Notes under the pieces: generated by a model | Told to the model about the DNA's origin: nothing | The model's input: only the letters and a program-made list of their open reading frames with translations | Databases searched by the model: none | From: JAAYEA01 sp012689325 | GTDB lineage: Bacteria > Chloroflexota > Anaerolineae > JAAYEA01 | Assembly (NCBI GenBank): GCA_036841525.1 | Contig: DAITVZ010000014.1 | Span: 1-64,000 of the forward strand | DNA: 64,000 nt | Direction: 5' to 3' | Shown: positions 33,220-41,891 of the stretch, in pieces | Position numbering within the stretch: the first letter of the stretch is position 1 | How the letters are laid out: each line of letters starts with the position of its first letter | Made by a program: the position numbers and the translations under genes

Positions 33220-34290
33220 ATGTCGCCAGAGAGACTCAAGAAACCTACCATGAACGATGTGGCGGACCGCGCGGGCGTCTCCGTCTTTACCGTCTCCCGC
33301 GTGGTCAATAACGCGGGCTTTGTCCGCGACGATACCCGCCAGCGCGTCGAGACGGCCATCGCCGAGCTGGGCTACGTCCCCAGCGCGGTGGCCCGCCGCC
33401 TCCGCTCCAGCCAATACCACGCCATCGGCCTGCTCATGTCCGACATCTCGAACCCCGTCTGGATGGCCACCATCGCCGGCATCCAGTCCTATTTCAGCGA
33501 CAAGGACATCGGCCTGGTGCTGGGCAACGACCGCTCCGACCTGGACGAGGAGCGCCGCCAGCTCAAGATCGCCTTCTCCCAGGGGGTGGACGGCATCATT
33601 ATCATCCCCCTGCGCGACGAGAGCCGCGCCGTGGTGGAAGAGATCGTCCGCCGCGGGGTGCCCTGCGTGGTGCTGGCCCGCAGCGGCGATTACGGCGTGG
33701 ACCAGGTCCATGCCGACTATCGCGCCGGGGCCTACACGCTGACCCAGCACCTGCTGGCCGAGGGGCACCGGCGTATCGCCCTGCTCAACGGCCCCCGCAA
33801 CCTCTCTGTGGCGCGGGAGCGGCTCTCCGGCTACCTCGCCGCCCTGACCGAGGCGGGGATCCTGCCCGACGAGAGCCTGATCAGTTGGGGGCCCTATACC
33901 GTGGCCGCCGGCGCGGAGCGGGCGCACGAGATCCTGCTGACCTGCCCCGACCTGCCCACGGCGCTCATGGCCGGCAACAACTCGATCGCCTTGGGCATCC
34001 TGGAGGCGCTGGGCGAGCACGCACTGGAGGTCCCCGACGACATGGCGGTGGCCTGTTTCAGCGGCACGCCGACGCTCTATTCCTTCCTGACGGTGATGGA
34101 TGCGCCGCACGTCGAGATGGGCCGCCTGGCCGCCGAGATGCTCTACGAGCGGATGCAGGGCTACGATGGCGCGCCGCGGGTCCACGTGCTCCCCGAGGAA
34201 ATGCGCGTGCGCCCGTCGTCCAGCAACGTGAGCACGTCCAGCAAGCTGAACTCGCGGCGGACCTGGGTTCTGGGCCGCCTGGATGACTAG
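33220..34290 (+). CDS. LacI-family transcriptional regulator
   Basis: A 356-residue repressor. The N-terminal helix-turn-helix (TMNDVADRAGVSVFTVSRVVNN, residues about 10-31) is followed by the hinge VARRLRSSQ and a periplasmic-binding-type effector domain (IGLLMSDISNPVWMATIAG onward; AMAGNNSIALGILEAL, MAVACFSGTPTL). A Ser/Thr-rich tail of about 25 residues extends past the usual end. It is the first gene of an operon with Gfo/Idh, AP2 and a second Gfo/Idh gene, and has two operator palindromes at its promoter, so autoregulation and control of these genes is likely. The effector is unknown, presumably a sugar or sugar derivative. Confidence 0.94.
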   Translation: MSPERLKKPTMNDVADRAGVSVFTVSRVVNNAGFVRDDTRQRVETAIAELGYVPSAVARRLRSSQYHAIGLLMSDISNPVWMATIAGIQSYFSDKDIGLVLGNDRSDLDEERRQLKIAFSQGVDGIIIIPLRDESRAVVEEIVRRGVPCVVLARSGDYGVDQVHADYRAGAYTLTQHLLAEGHRRIALLNGPRNLSVARERLSGYLAALTEAGILPDESLISWGPYTVAAGAERAHEILLTCPDLPTALMAGNNSIALGILEALGEHALEVPDDMAVACFSGTPTLYSFLTVMDAPHVEMGRLAAEMLYERMQGYDGAPRVHVLPEEMRVRPSSSNVSTSSKLNSRRTWVLGRLDD

Positions 34291-34311
34291 TCACTTCTGA
34301 GGGAGGCAGTC

Positions 34312-35451
34312 ATGGTCAAGGTGAGGGTTGGGTTCATCGGGCTCTTTGGCATCGCGAACCACCATCTGCGGGAGGTCAAGGCGACGCCCGAGCTGGAGCT
34401 GGGCGCCGTCTGCGACATCAACGAGACGCTGGCCTCCTCCTGGTCGGAGGACCAGCAAGTCCCCTGGTACCGCAATTACCAGGACCTGGTCGAGTCCAAG
34501 GACTGCGATTTCGTGATCGTCTCGGCGCCGCACTATTTGCATTGCGACATCGCCTGCGCCGCCATGGAAGCGGGCAAGCCGGTGATCATCCAAAAGCCCA
34601 TGTGCCTCACCGTCGCCGAGGCCGACCGGATCATTGCCACGGCCAAGCGCACCGGCGTCAAGGTGGGGACCTATCACACCGCGCACACCTCCGAATGGGA
34701 CGCCATCACCATGGTGCGTTCGGGGCAACTGGGCCACATCATGCGCTTTTCCTTCGATATCCACGCCGCGCGGGGGATGTCCTACTATAACAGCGGCCCC
34801 TGGCGCGGCAAGTGGGCCACCGAGGGCTCCGGCGCCCTCTCCAACCAGCGCATCCACGACATCAACCGGATGCAGTCGCTGAACGGCGCCGTGGCGGAGG
34901 TGGTGAGCTGCACCCTGGCCAACATGGGCCACCCTGGCACCGAGGTGGAGGACGCCTGCGCCGCCACCCTGCGCTTCGAGAACGGCTCCTTCGGCCTGTT
35001 CCACACCTCGCTCTATACGGCCCTGCCGCTCAGCCGCTACGAGATCGTGGGCAACGAGGGCTGCATCGTGGTGAACGATCAGGAGCGCAAGTGGGGCAAG
35101 CTCGCCTTCCCCATGCGCGACTATTTGCTGCAGCCCAAGGCGGCGCGCAAGCCCGGCGCCACGCTGGAGGACGCGCCGCGCCCTGGCCTCACCTGGGAGC
35201 CGCTGCCGGCGGTGGAACAGCCCATGGAGACCACCCGCTGGTTCGCCCTGTCGGTGGCGGAGGACAAGCCGATCCAGGCGCCGCCCGAGTTCGCCCTGCG
35301 CGATATCGAGGTCTGGAACGCCATGATCCTCTCGCATTTCCGCAACAAGCCGGTCAAGCTGCCGGTGGACCGCGGCGAATACGACGAGCTATTCGAGGAG
35401 CTGAAGGCGGGCAAGCACGACCTGCACTGGCCGGCGCCCTGGCTGGCATAG
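34312..35451 (+). CDS. Gfo/Idh/MocA-family oxidoreductase (copy 2)
   Basis: A 379-residue NAD(P)-dependent sugar dehydrogenase-type protein. Its Rossmann start VGFIGLFGIANHHLREVK is slightly unusual (GLFGIAN in place of GxGxxG). QKPMCLTVAEADRI supplies the family lysine motif, here QKP rather than EKP. The region NQRIHDINRMQSLNG holds a conserved His-Asp. GGAGG lies 5 nt before the ATG at 34312, 21 bp after lacI. It is followed by an AP2 barrel and a further Gfo/Idh gene in the same operon. The oxidised substrate is unknown; C3 oxidation of a glycoside is the hypothesis raised by the context. Confidence 0.92.
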   Translation: MVKVRVGFIGLFGIANHHLREVKATPELELGAVCDINETLASSWSEDQQVPWYRNYQDLVESKDCDFVIVSAPHYLHCDIACAAMEAGKPVIIQKPMCLTVAEADRIIATAKRTGVKVGTYHTAHTSEWDAITMVRSGQLGHIMRFSFDIHAARGMSYYNSGPWRGKWATEGSGALSNQRIHDINRMQSLNGAVAEVVSCTLANMGHPGTEVEDACAATLRFENGSFGLFHTSLYTALPLSRYEIVGNEGCIVVNDQERKWGKLAFPMRDYLLQPKAARKPGATLEDAPRPGLTWEPLPAVEQPMETTRWFALSVAEDKPIQAPPEFALRDIEVWNAMILSHFRNKPVKLPVDRGEYDELFEELKAGKHDLHWPAPWLA

Positions 35452-35531
35452 AGTGAACGGATCGAGTCCGTTGACCTGATCCGTGCCATCCGCGGAATCC
35501 GTGTACCACATCAACTGGAGGAAACATCGTA

Positions 35532-36314
35532 ATGAAACTGGGTTTCATGAGCTCCGTCTGTCCCAAACAGAACTTGGCCGAGCTGATCGCCACGGCGCAC
35601 CAGCACGGCTACCTGGGCATCGAGTTCCGCACCGAGTGGAACCACCTGCACGGCATCGAGCTGACCGCGGGCAAGGCAGATCTGAAGGCGGCGCGCAAGC
35701 TGCTGGCCGCGGAGGGGATCGCCGCCACCAGCCTGGCCACCGGCGTCAAGTTCAACTCGCCGGACCGGGCGGAGCACCTGCCGCAGCGCGAGGCGCTGCA
35801 CAAGTACATCGCCCTGGCCGCCGAGGTGGGCGCGCCCTACATCCGCACCTTTAGCGATTCCGTCCCCGAGGACGACGTCCAGGCCCGCGAGGCGGTGCTG
35901 GCGCTGGCCGCCGAGAGCTATGCCTCGGTCTGCGAGTGGGCCAAGCAGCACGGCATCGAGGTGCTGGTGGAGACGCACACCAACATGCGCGCCCACTGGG
36001 CCAAGCACATCCTCGACCTGGCCCAGTGCCCCAATATCCAGGTCCTCTGGCACATCGGCCACCACCTGCGCCGCGGCCAGTCGGTGGACGAGGCCTATCC
36101 CTACATCCGCGCCAACGTGCGGCACCTGCACTTTCACGTCAAGGCGGACGATCCCTATACCACGGACGCCGACAACCTGCGCAGCTTTCAGTTGCTGGCG
36201 GCGGACGGCTACAAGGGCTACTTTTCGGTGGAGGACATCAACCCGCCGGACTCGGAGGCCACCCTGCGGCATCACAAGGCCAAGTTCGACGAGTTCATGC
36301 AAGCGCTTCGCTAG
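35532..36314 (+). CDS. AP2-type TIM-barrel sugar isomerase/epimerase/lyase (copy 2)
   Basis: A 260-residue xylose-isomerase-like barrel. Visible metal-ligand positions include VETHTN, WHIGHH, HLHFHVK and FSVEDI, the usual Glu-Asp/His-His-Glu pattern of this family. It lies 80 bp after a Gfo/Idh gene and 70 bp before another, both on the same strand, behind the LacI-type gene. GGAGG precedes the ATG. The substrate is unknown. In characterised C- and O-glycoside pathways, AP2 proteins act on the 3-keto product of Gfo/Idh enzymes, which fits this arrangement but is not proven here. Confidence 0.88.
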   Translation: MKLGFMSSVCPKQNLAELIATAHQHGYLGIEFRTEWNHLHGIELTAGKADLKAARKLLAAEGIAATSLATGVKFNSPDRAEHLPQREALHKYIALAAEVGAPYIRTFSDSVPEDDVQAREAVLALAAESYASVCEWAKQHGIEVLVETHTNMRAHWAKHILDLAQCPNIQVLWHIGHHLRRGQSVDEAYPYIRANVRHLHFHVKADDPYTTDADNLRSFQLLAADGYKGYFSVEDINPPDSEATLRHHKAKFDEFMQALR

Positions 36315-36384
36315 ACTGGGCAGCGACCTCGGCGGCGTCCCGCCCCGAGGAAATCGGATAACACAGATTGTGGAGGATTGACAC

Positions 36385-37443
36385 GTGGCAAAGAAACTCG
36401 GAATCGGCATGATTGGGCTGGGCGAGATCGCCTGGAAGGCGACAGGCAAGGCGATCGAGGCGTGCACGGATGCCCAGATGATCTGCGGCGTGGACCCGGT
36501 GGCCCACGTGGCCAAGTCGTATCAGGAGCGCTACGAGATCCCCTGCTCCACCAACCTGGATGACGTTTTAAAGAACCCCGACGTGGAAGCGGTGATCATC
36601 TCGACCCCGCACTATTTGCACGTGCCGCTGGGCATCCTGGCGGCCAAGGCGGGCAAGCACGTCATGGTGGAAAAGCCGCTGGCCACCTCGCTGGAGGACG
36701 CCGACGCGCTCATCGCGGCCTGCAAAGAGGCCGGGGTGCTCTGCTCCAACTGCCTGGTCTCCCGCTATAACCCGGACGCGATGAAGGCCAAAGAGCTGAT
36801 CGAGAAGGGGGCCATCGGCGAGGTCATGGCGCTCAAGTTCTTTGGGCTTTCCAACAAGGCGCCGAGCTACTGGACTGGCGGCTATACCGAGCGCGTCTAT
36901 ACCACCTGGCGCAAGTCCAAGGTCGAGTCCGGCGGCGGCATCCTGATCATGAACTTTGTCCATGACGTGGACCGCATGCGCTACATCACCGGCCTGGAGG
37001 CGACCCGCGTTTATGCCGAGTACGACACCTTCAACACCGATACCGAGGTGGAGGACTTCATCACGGTGACCATGCGCTATAACAATGGCGCGCTGGGCAA
37101 CCTGCTGGCCGCTTCCTGCGTGCCGGGCGCCAACCGCATCGGCATCCGCGGCGAGTCGGTGGCGGGGAACGCCATCTATGGGACCAAGGGGCAGATCGTC
37201 TTTGACAAGAGCCTGCTGGTCTATACGGAGAACGAGATCGAGGGGCTGAACAAGGGCGATTGGACCGAGTTCAAGATGGGCGGCGGCGAGCAGCGGACGC
37301 TCTACGTGGACCGCTTCGCCCAGGCCGTGCGCAACGGCGGCCGGCCCGACATCCCCGCCGAGGAAGGTCGCAAGACGCTGGAGGTCCTGCTGGCAGCCTA
37401 CAAGTCCGGCGAGACCCACCAGGTGGTGAACCTGCCAATGTAG
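36385..37443 (+). CDS. Gfo/Idh/MocA-family oxidoreductase (copy 3)
   Basis: A 352-residue dehydrogenase of the glucose-fructose oxidoreductase family. The Rossmann motif is IGLGEIAWKATGKAI, and EKPLATSLEDADALI contains the catalytic-loop lysine. FVHDVDRMRYITG is the substrate-site region with the His-Asp pair. The start is GTG 36385, with TGGAGG 8 nt upstream and no nearby ATG. It is the last gene of the lacI operon; a strong intrinsic terminator lies 26 bp beyond its stop. Two different Gfo/Idh enzymes in one operon could act on successive positions or on opposite redox steps. Confidence 0.92.
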   Translation: MAKKLGIGMIGLGEIAWKATGKAIEACTDAQMICGVDPVAHVAKSYQERYEIPCSTNLDDVLKNPDVEAVIISTPHYLHVPLGILAAKAGKHVMVEKPLATSLEDADALIAACKEAGVLCSNCLVSRYNPDAMKAKELIEKGAIGEVMALKFFGLSNKAPSYWTGGYTERVYTTWRKSKVESGGGILIMNFVHDVDRMRYITGLEATRVYAEYDTFNTDTEVEDFITVTMRYNNGALGNLLAASCVPGANRIGIRGESVAGNAIYGTKGQIVFDKSLLVYTENEIEGLNKGDWTEFKMGGGEQRTLYVDRFAQAVRNGGRPDIPAEEGRKTLEVLLAAYKSGETHQVVNLPM

Positions 37444-37468
37444 TCGTGCCCGCTTTCCAGGGGGCCGC

Positions 37469-37510
37469 GGGGGGCATCCGAGCGCGAGGGTCTCGGATGC
37501 CCCCCTTTTT
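37469..37510 (+). terminator. Intrinsic terminator of the lacI operon
   Basis: A perfect 14-bp stem (37469-37482 with 37492-37505, arms GGGGGGCATCCGAG and its complement) has a 9-nt loop and is followed by five Ts. Confidence 0.92.
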
Positions 37511-37648
37511 GTTGCGGCCGCTCCGATGTAGTGGCGTCGGCATGGAGTGCCGCATTCAGTCGCTCCGACGGAGAGCGCACCACCCCGCACGGCGATGAAC
37601 TCGCCGAGCGCGACTTGGCACAAGCCCTGGAGCGGCGGCGTCCTGTTC

Positions 37649-37677
37649 TTGACCTGGAGCGCGTTTTCGGGTATAAA
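37649..37677 (+). promoter_or_regulatory. Promoter of the AOR operon
   Basis: TTGACC (37649-37654) and TATAAA (37672-37677) are 17 bp apart, about 70 nt upstream of the AOR start. Confidence 0.7.
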
Positions 37678-37748
37678 GAGAGCGACCACCGCCGCGGCCC
37701 GGGGCGCGCCCCGCTGGCCCGGCGACCATCCTGGAGGAGGAAACCATC

Positions 37749-39614
37749 ATGGCAGTCCCCGGCTACAACGGCAAGGTCTTGCACGTGGACCTGACCACCG
37801 GCCAGACCCGCGTCGAGGAGCCGCCGGATAGCTTTTACCGGCGCTACCTGGGCGGCAGCGGCTTTATCGGCTACTATTTGCTCAAGGAGGTACCCCAGGG
37901 CGCGGACCCGCTGGGCCCGGAGAACGCGCTGATCTTTGCGGGCGGCACCCTCACCGGCATCCCCGTGGCGGGGGCGGGGCGCAGCTCCGTGGGGGCCAAG
38001 TCGCCGCTGAACAACGGCTATGGCGAGGCCGATGGGGGCGGCTTTTTTGGCGCCGAGCTCAAGCGCGCCGGCTATGACGCCCTGGTGATCAAGGGCAAGG
38101 CCCCCCGGCCCGTCTATCTCTGGATCCACGACGGCGAGGCCGAGCTGCGGCCGGCGGAGCACCTCTGGGGCAAGACCACCCTGGAGACCCAAAAGGCCGT
38201 CCGCGCCGAGCTGGGCGAGCGGCTGGCCCGCCTGGCCATGATCGGCCCTGGCGGCGAAAAGCTGGTCCGCTACGCCTGCGTCATCAACGACCTGAAGCAC
38301 GCCGCCGGGCGCACCGGGTTGGGCGCGGTGATGGGCTCCAAGAACTTGAAGTGCGTGGCGGCGCGGGGCAAGGCCCAGCTCCCCCTGGCGGATGCCGACA
38401 AGGTCAAAGAGATGGCCCGCTGGTACGTGGAGCATTGGAAGGAAAAGCAGGAGCGGATGCACGACCTGGGCACCCCCGGCGGCATCATGGACCTGCAGCA
38501 GGCCGGGCAATTGCCCACCCGCAACTTTCAAGATGGGCAGTTCGCCGGCGCGGAAAAGATCTGCGGCGAGGCGCTGCGCGACACGCTGCTCGTCGACCGG
38601 GGCGGCTGCTTTGCCTGCCCGGTCAACTGCAAGCGGGTGGTCAAGGTGGATGACGCCGATTACCAGGTGGAGCCCGAATACGGCGGCCCCGAGTACGAGA
38701 CCATCGGCGCCTTTGGCTCCAACTGCGGCGTGGACGACCTGCGCGCCGTCTCCAAGGCCAACGAGCTGTGCAACGCCTACGGGCTGGATACCATCGGCTG
38801 CGGCATGTCGGTCTCGTTCGCCATGGAATGCTACGAGAAGGGGATCCTGACCAAGGCCGACACCGGCGGGCTGGAGCTGAACTTTGGCAACGCCAAGGCC
38901 ATGGTCGAGATGACCCGGCAGATTTGCGAGCGCGAGGGGCTGGGCGACCTGCTGGCCGAGGGCCCGACCCGCGCCGCGCAAGAGATCGGCAAGGGGTCGG
39001 CGGCGTACGTGCTGGACGTCAAGATGCAGCCCTTCCCCATGCACGAGGCGCGCACCCGCCACGGCCAGGCGCTGGGGTACGCCGTCTCTCCCACCGGCGC
39101 GGACCACATGCACAACTTTTGGGACGCGGGGCAGGCGCGGGAGCCGGTCGGCGAGGACTTGCAGTCGCTGGGCGTCTATACCAGCGTGCCGCAGACCGTG
39201 CTGAACGCCGACAAGGTGCGGGCTTATACCAAGTCCACCAACTGGCGCTGGCTGGCCAACCACCTGGGGCAGTGCATGTTCATCAGTTGGTCGCGGGAGC
39301 AGCTCGTGGAGCTGATCGGCGCCATCACCGGCTGGAAGGTGAGCGCCTACGAGCTGATGAAGACCTGCGAGCGGGGCGTGACCCTGGCGCGGCTGTTCAA
39401 CCTGCGGGAGGGGCTGACCCGCGCCGACGACGTGCTGCCGCCGCGGATGCAAGAGCCGCACGTCAGCGGGACGCTGAACGAGGTGCCGGTGACGCCGGAG
39501 GCGCTGGAGGAGGCCAAGAGCCTCTTTTACGGGATGATGAACTGGGACCCGCAGACCGGCGTGCCCACCGCCGCCTGCCTGGCGGACCTGGACATCGCCT
39601 GGGCGGGCGCATAG
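37749..39614 (+). CDS. Tungsten-dependent aldehyde ferredoxin oxidoreductase
   Basis: A 621-residue AOR-family enzyme that oxidises aldehydes to carboxylic acids (or the reverse) with ferredoxin, using tungsto-bispterin and a [4Fe-4S] cluster. The cluster ligands are C287, C290 and C294 (CFACPVNC) with the distant C509 (GQCMF). N-terminal PENALIFAGGTLTG and AGRSSVGAKSPLNNG match the pterin-binding domain, and GPEYETIGAFG the central domain. Length is typical. GGAGGAGG precedes the ATG. The substrate is unknown; it implies anaerobic or microaerobic metabolism and a supply of tungstate. A small gene follows without any spacer. Confidence 0.95.
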   Translation: MAVPGYNGKVLHVDLTTGQTRVEEPPDSFYRRYLGGSGFIGYYLLKEVPQGADPLGPENALIFAGGTLTGIPVAGAGRSSVGAKSPLNNGYGEADGGGFFGAELKRAGYDALVIKGKAPRPVYLWIHDGEAELRPAEHLWGKTTLETQKAVRAELGERLARLAMIGPGGEKLVRYACVINDLKHAAGRTGLGAVMGSKNLKCVAARGKAQLPLADADKVKEMARWYVEHWKEKQERMHDLGTPGGIMDLQQAGQLPTRNFQDGQFAGAEKICGEALRDTLLVDRGGCFACPVNCKRVVKVDDADYQVEPEYGGPEYETIGAFGSNCGVDDLRAVSKANELCNAYGLDTIGCGMSVSFAMECYEKGILTKADTGGLELNFGNAKAMVEMTRQICEREGLGDLLAEGPTRAAQEIGKGSAAYVLDVKMQPFPMHEARTRHGQALGYAVSPTGADHMHNFWDAGQAREPVGEDLQSLGVYTSVPQTVLNADKVRAYTKSTNWRWLANHLGQCMFISWSREQLVELIGAITGWKVSAYELMKTCERGVTLARLFNLREGLTRADDVLPPRMQEPHVSGTLNEVPVTPEALEEAKSLFYGMMNWDPQTGVPTAACLADLDIAWAGA

Positions 39615-39923
39615 ATGGCCGAGTGGAAGCGCGGCGAGCCGTGGTATCACGGCTCGCCGCTCGAATTGACGATCCTGCGCGCGGGCAGCACGATCACCCA
39701 GGACCGGGCGCTGGCGAGCGCCTTTTCCCACAAGCCGACCCTCCTGTGCATCGAGGACGACGGGACCATTCGACATAACGGAACGCAGCCCGGCATCCTC
39801 TACCGCATCGCGGAGGAGCTGGGGGAGGGGGATATGCATCCTCATCCCCGCACCACCATGGCGCCGGGGCTGGAGTGGCTGACCACGCGCGAGCTGAGGC
39901 TCGAGCCTATCGCAGATCGCTAA
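39615..39923 (+). CDS. Small protein with ADP-ribosyltransferase-like YHGS motif
   Basis: A 102-residue protein starting on the base after the AOR stop codon, so it is translationally coupled. The N-terminal WYHGSPLELTILRAGSTITQDRALASAFSH resembles the first conserved block of ADP-ribosyltransferase-fold proteins (YHGS/T, then a residue pattern where such enzymes bind NAD). There is no clear catalytic Glu motif in the remaining 60 residues. The family is uncertain, and it could be a non-catalytic ligand-binding relative. Its last codons and the TAA stop are formed by a heptad repeat array (ending EPIADR), so the natural C-terminus may have been replaced by repeat sequence. Confidence 0.65.
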   Translation: MAEWKRGEPWYHGSPLELTILRAGSTITQDRALASAFSHKPTLLCIEDDGTIRHNGTQPGILYRIAEELGEGDMHPHPRTTMAPGLEWLTTRELRLEPIADR

Positions 39924-40008
39924 TCGCAGATCGCTGATCGCGTATCGTAGGAGAGTTGGTTGTGTCCCACGATAAGCGATCGGCGATACGCGATAGGCGA
40001 TATGCCCC
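39903..40008. repeat. Paired heptad element E2
   Basis: Five to six ATCGCNN units (39909-39950) begin inside the end of the preceding gene. A spacer with GGAGAGTTG and GTCC and then four to five GCGATNN units (39972-40004) follow. The right arm stops just before the UroD-family ribosome site. Confidence 0.85.
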
Positions 40009-40018
40009 TGGAGGACCG

Positions 40019-41002
40019 ATGACCCCACGAGAGATCATCCTGGCGAACCTGAACCACGAGAACCCGCCGCGGCCGGGGCTGACCTTTGGCGGCGGGCGGA
40101 TCAATGACATGATCGGCGGCTCGCCCGGCCTGCCCGACGGCTACACGCCCAAGCGCTGGATCGAGGGCGACCGCGAGTTCTATGACGACACCTGGGGCAA
40201 CCTCTGGGTGCGCATGGTGGACGGCAGCCTCAAGGGCGAGATCCTGAAGCCCGCGCTGCCGGATTGGGGCGCGCTGGACCGGCTGCAAGCGCCCCACTAT
40301 GACGTTAACCGGGCTGCGGCCAGCATCCGCGAAGGCTTTGCGCGGGATGAGGGCGATCGCTTCAAGCTGGCCCACATCGGCGGCTGGATCTTTGACAACG
40401 CCCGCTACCTGCGCAAGATGGAGGTCTATTTCGCCGACCTGGCGCTCTATCCCGACGAGGTGCGGCGCATGCATAGCATCGTCGCCGGGCACTATGAGAC
40501 GCTGATCCAGGCGGCGGGGCGGGCCGGCGCGGACGGGATCATGATCGGCGAGGACATGGGCACGCAAACGGGGCTGCTTTTTTCCCCGGCCATGTTCCGC
40601 TCCTATTTCAAGGCCGAATACACCCGGCTGATGGGGCTGGCCCACGAGCTGGGGCTCAAGGTGCTGATGCACTCGTGCGGGCTGAACTGGGCCATCCTCG
40701 ACGACCTGATGGATTGCGGCGTGGACTGCTTCCAGTTCGACCAGCCGGCGCTCTATGACATGCCCGCGCTGGCGGCCAAGCTCAAGGCGCGGCGGGCGGC
40801 GCTCTGGAGCCCGGTGGACATCCAGAAGGTGCTCCCCACCGGCAACCGCGCCTATATCGAGTCCGAGGCGCTGCGGATGTGCCAGCTCTTCCGGGGCGGG
40901 CTCATCGCCAAGAACTATGGCGACCTGAAGGGCATCGGCGTGCAGCCCGAGTGGGACCAGTGGGCTTATGAGGCCATCTGCCGCTTCGCCGGCGTAAGCT
41001 GA
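40019..41002 (+). CDS. Uroporphyrinogen decarboxylase-family protein (URO-D/MtaA-like)
   Basis: A 327-residue member of the UroD superfamily TIM barrels. The start MTPREIILANLNHENPPRPG is typical of the divergent non-heme group that includes corrinoid-dependent methyltransferase partners. Later segments AGADGIMIGEDMGTQTGLLFSPAMFRSY and VLMHSCGLNWAILDDLMDCGVDCFQFDQP match the family; the His-Cys of HSCG is a likely zinc/thiol site as in MtaA-type methyltransferases. It is unlikely to make heme. CTGGAGG precedes the ATG. Similar proteins are often found beside Gfo/Idh and AP2 genes in sugar islands. A role in methyl transfer from methylated sugars is only a hypothesis. Confidence 0.85.
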   Translation: MTPREIILANLNHENPPRPGLTFGGGRINDMIGGSPGLPDGYTPKRWIEGDREFYDDTWGNLWVRMVDGSLKGEILKPALPDWGALDRLQAPHYDVNRAAASIREGFARDEGDRFKLAHIGGWIFDNARYLRKMEVYFADLALYPDEVRRMHSIVAGHYETLIQAAGRAGADGIMIGEDMGTQTGLLFSPAMFRSYFKAEYTRLMGLAHELGLKVLMHSCGLNWAILDDLMDCGVDCFQFDQPALYDMPALAAKLKARRAALWSPVDIQKVLPTGNRAYIESEALRMCQLFRGGLIAKNYGDLKGIGVQPEWDQWAYEAICRFAGVS

Positions 41003-41017
41003 CGCAGCTCGGTATCC

Positions 41018-41093
41018 ACCACGAAACACACCAAATACACGAAAAGGAGGATGGGCTCTTGCCTGTTTCGTGTGGTTCGTGTATTTCGTGGTT
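41018..41093. repeat. Nonamer inverted repeat (CACGAAA family), second copy
   Basis: Units ACCACGAAA, CACACCAAA and TACACGAAA at 41018-41044 face TTTCGTGTG, GTTCGTGTA and TTTCGTGGT at 41065-41091. The left arm is identical to that at 31381, while the spacers differ. Confidence 0.85.
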
Positions 41094-41123
41094 TCGGTTC
41101 CTGCTCTCTGTGCGGGGAGGACC

Positions 41124-41891
41124 ATGGAGACGACGACCAAGAAACGCATCCTGCTCACCGGCGCGGCGGGGCGGATCGCCTCGGCCTTTCGGCGCTATGC
41201 CGGCGACCGCTACGCGCTGCGGCTGGGCTATCACAACACGCCGGTGGACGACCCCGGCGGCCACGAGCTGTGGCGCCTGGACATCGCGGACCTGGAGTCG
41301 TGCCAGCGGGCCTGCGCGGGGATAGAGATGGTGGTGCACATGGCGGGCGACCCCCGCTCCACCACCGGCTTTTACGAGTCGCTGCTGCCCAATAACGTGT
41401 TGGGGCCCTATAACATCTTGCGCGCGGCCAAGGACCAGGGCTGCCAGCGGGTGATCCTCGCCAGCAGCGTGCAGGCGGTGGACGGCTACCCGCTGGACGT
41501 GCAGGTGCACCCCGAGATGCCGGTGTGGCCCTCCAGCCTGTACGGCGCGTGCAAGGTTTTCGCCGAGGCGCTGGGCAAGCACTTTGCCTATAACGAGGGG
41601 CTCCCCTGCATCTGCATCCGTATCGGCACCTTCCAGACGGAGCGGATGATCCAGTCGCTGAACGCGCACCGCCTGTCCAAGTTTGTGACGCAGCGGGATA
41701 TGAACCACCTGCTGGAGCGGTGCATCGAGACGCCGCATATCCGCTTTGCGCTGTTGCATGGGGTTTCCAACAACCGCTTCAAGCGGCTGGATATCACCAG
41801 CACCCGCGAGCAGGTGGGGTACGACCCGCAGGACGATTCCTTCCAGCTCTATGGCGAGGCGTGGAACGCCAGCGATCCGTGGCGGCGGTGA
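41124..41891 (+). CDS. NAD-dependent epimerase/dehydratase-family protein, uronate dehydrogenase-like
   Basis: A 255-residue extended short-chain dehydrogenase. The NAD loop is LLTGAAGRIASAFR at the N-terminus. The catalytic serine region is ILASSVQAVDGYP, and the YGACK motif carries the Tyr-Lys pair. Overall layout (HMAGDPRSTTGFYESLLPNNVLGPYNILRAA, then VCIRIGTF-like) resembles bacterial uronate dehydrogenases, which oxidise galacturonate or glucuronate to aldarolactones. That would fit the oligogalacturonate-lyase-like gene 12 kb away. A plain sugar epimerase is the alternative. The ATG at 41124 follows GGGGAGG. Its TGA stop is part of a heptad array. Confidence 0.85.
   Translation: METTTKKRILLTGAAGRIASAFRRYAGDRYALRLGYHNTPVDDPGGHELWRLDIADLESCQRACAGIEMVVHMAGDPRSTTGFYESLLPNNVLGPYNILRAAKDQGCQRVILASSVQAVDGYPLDVQVHPEMPVWPSSLYGACKVFAEALGKHFAYNEGLPCICIRIGTFQTERMIQSLNAHRLSKFVTQRDMNHLLERCIETPHIRFALLHGVSNNRFKRLDITSTREQVGYDPQDDSFQLYGEAWNASDPWRR

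Larger units (their letters stand above)
37444..37748. other. Intergenic region between the lacI operon and the AOR operon
   Basis: This 305-bp spacer contains the terminator, a short hairpin with CGGCAT/GTGCCG arms at about 37536-37550, a 5-nt-repeat-rich stretch to about 37640, and the AOR promoter. I see no gene in it. Confidence 0.6.
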
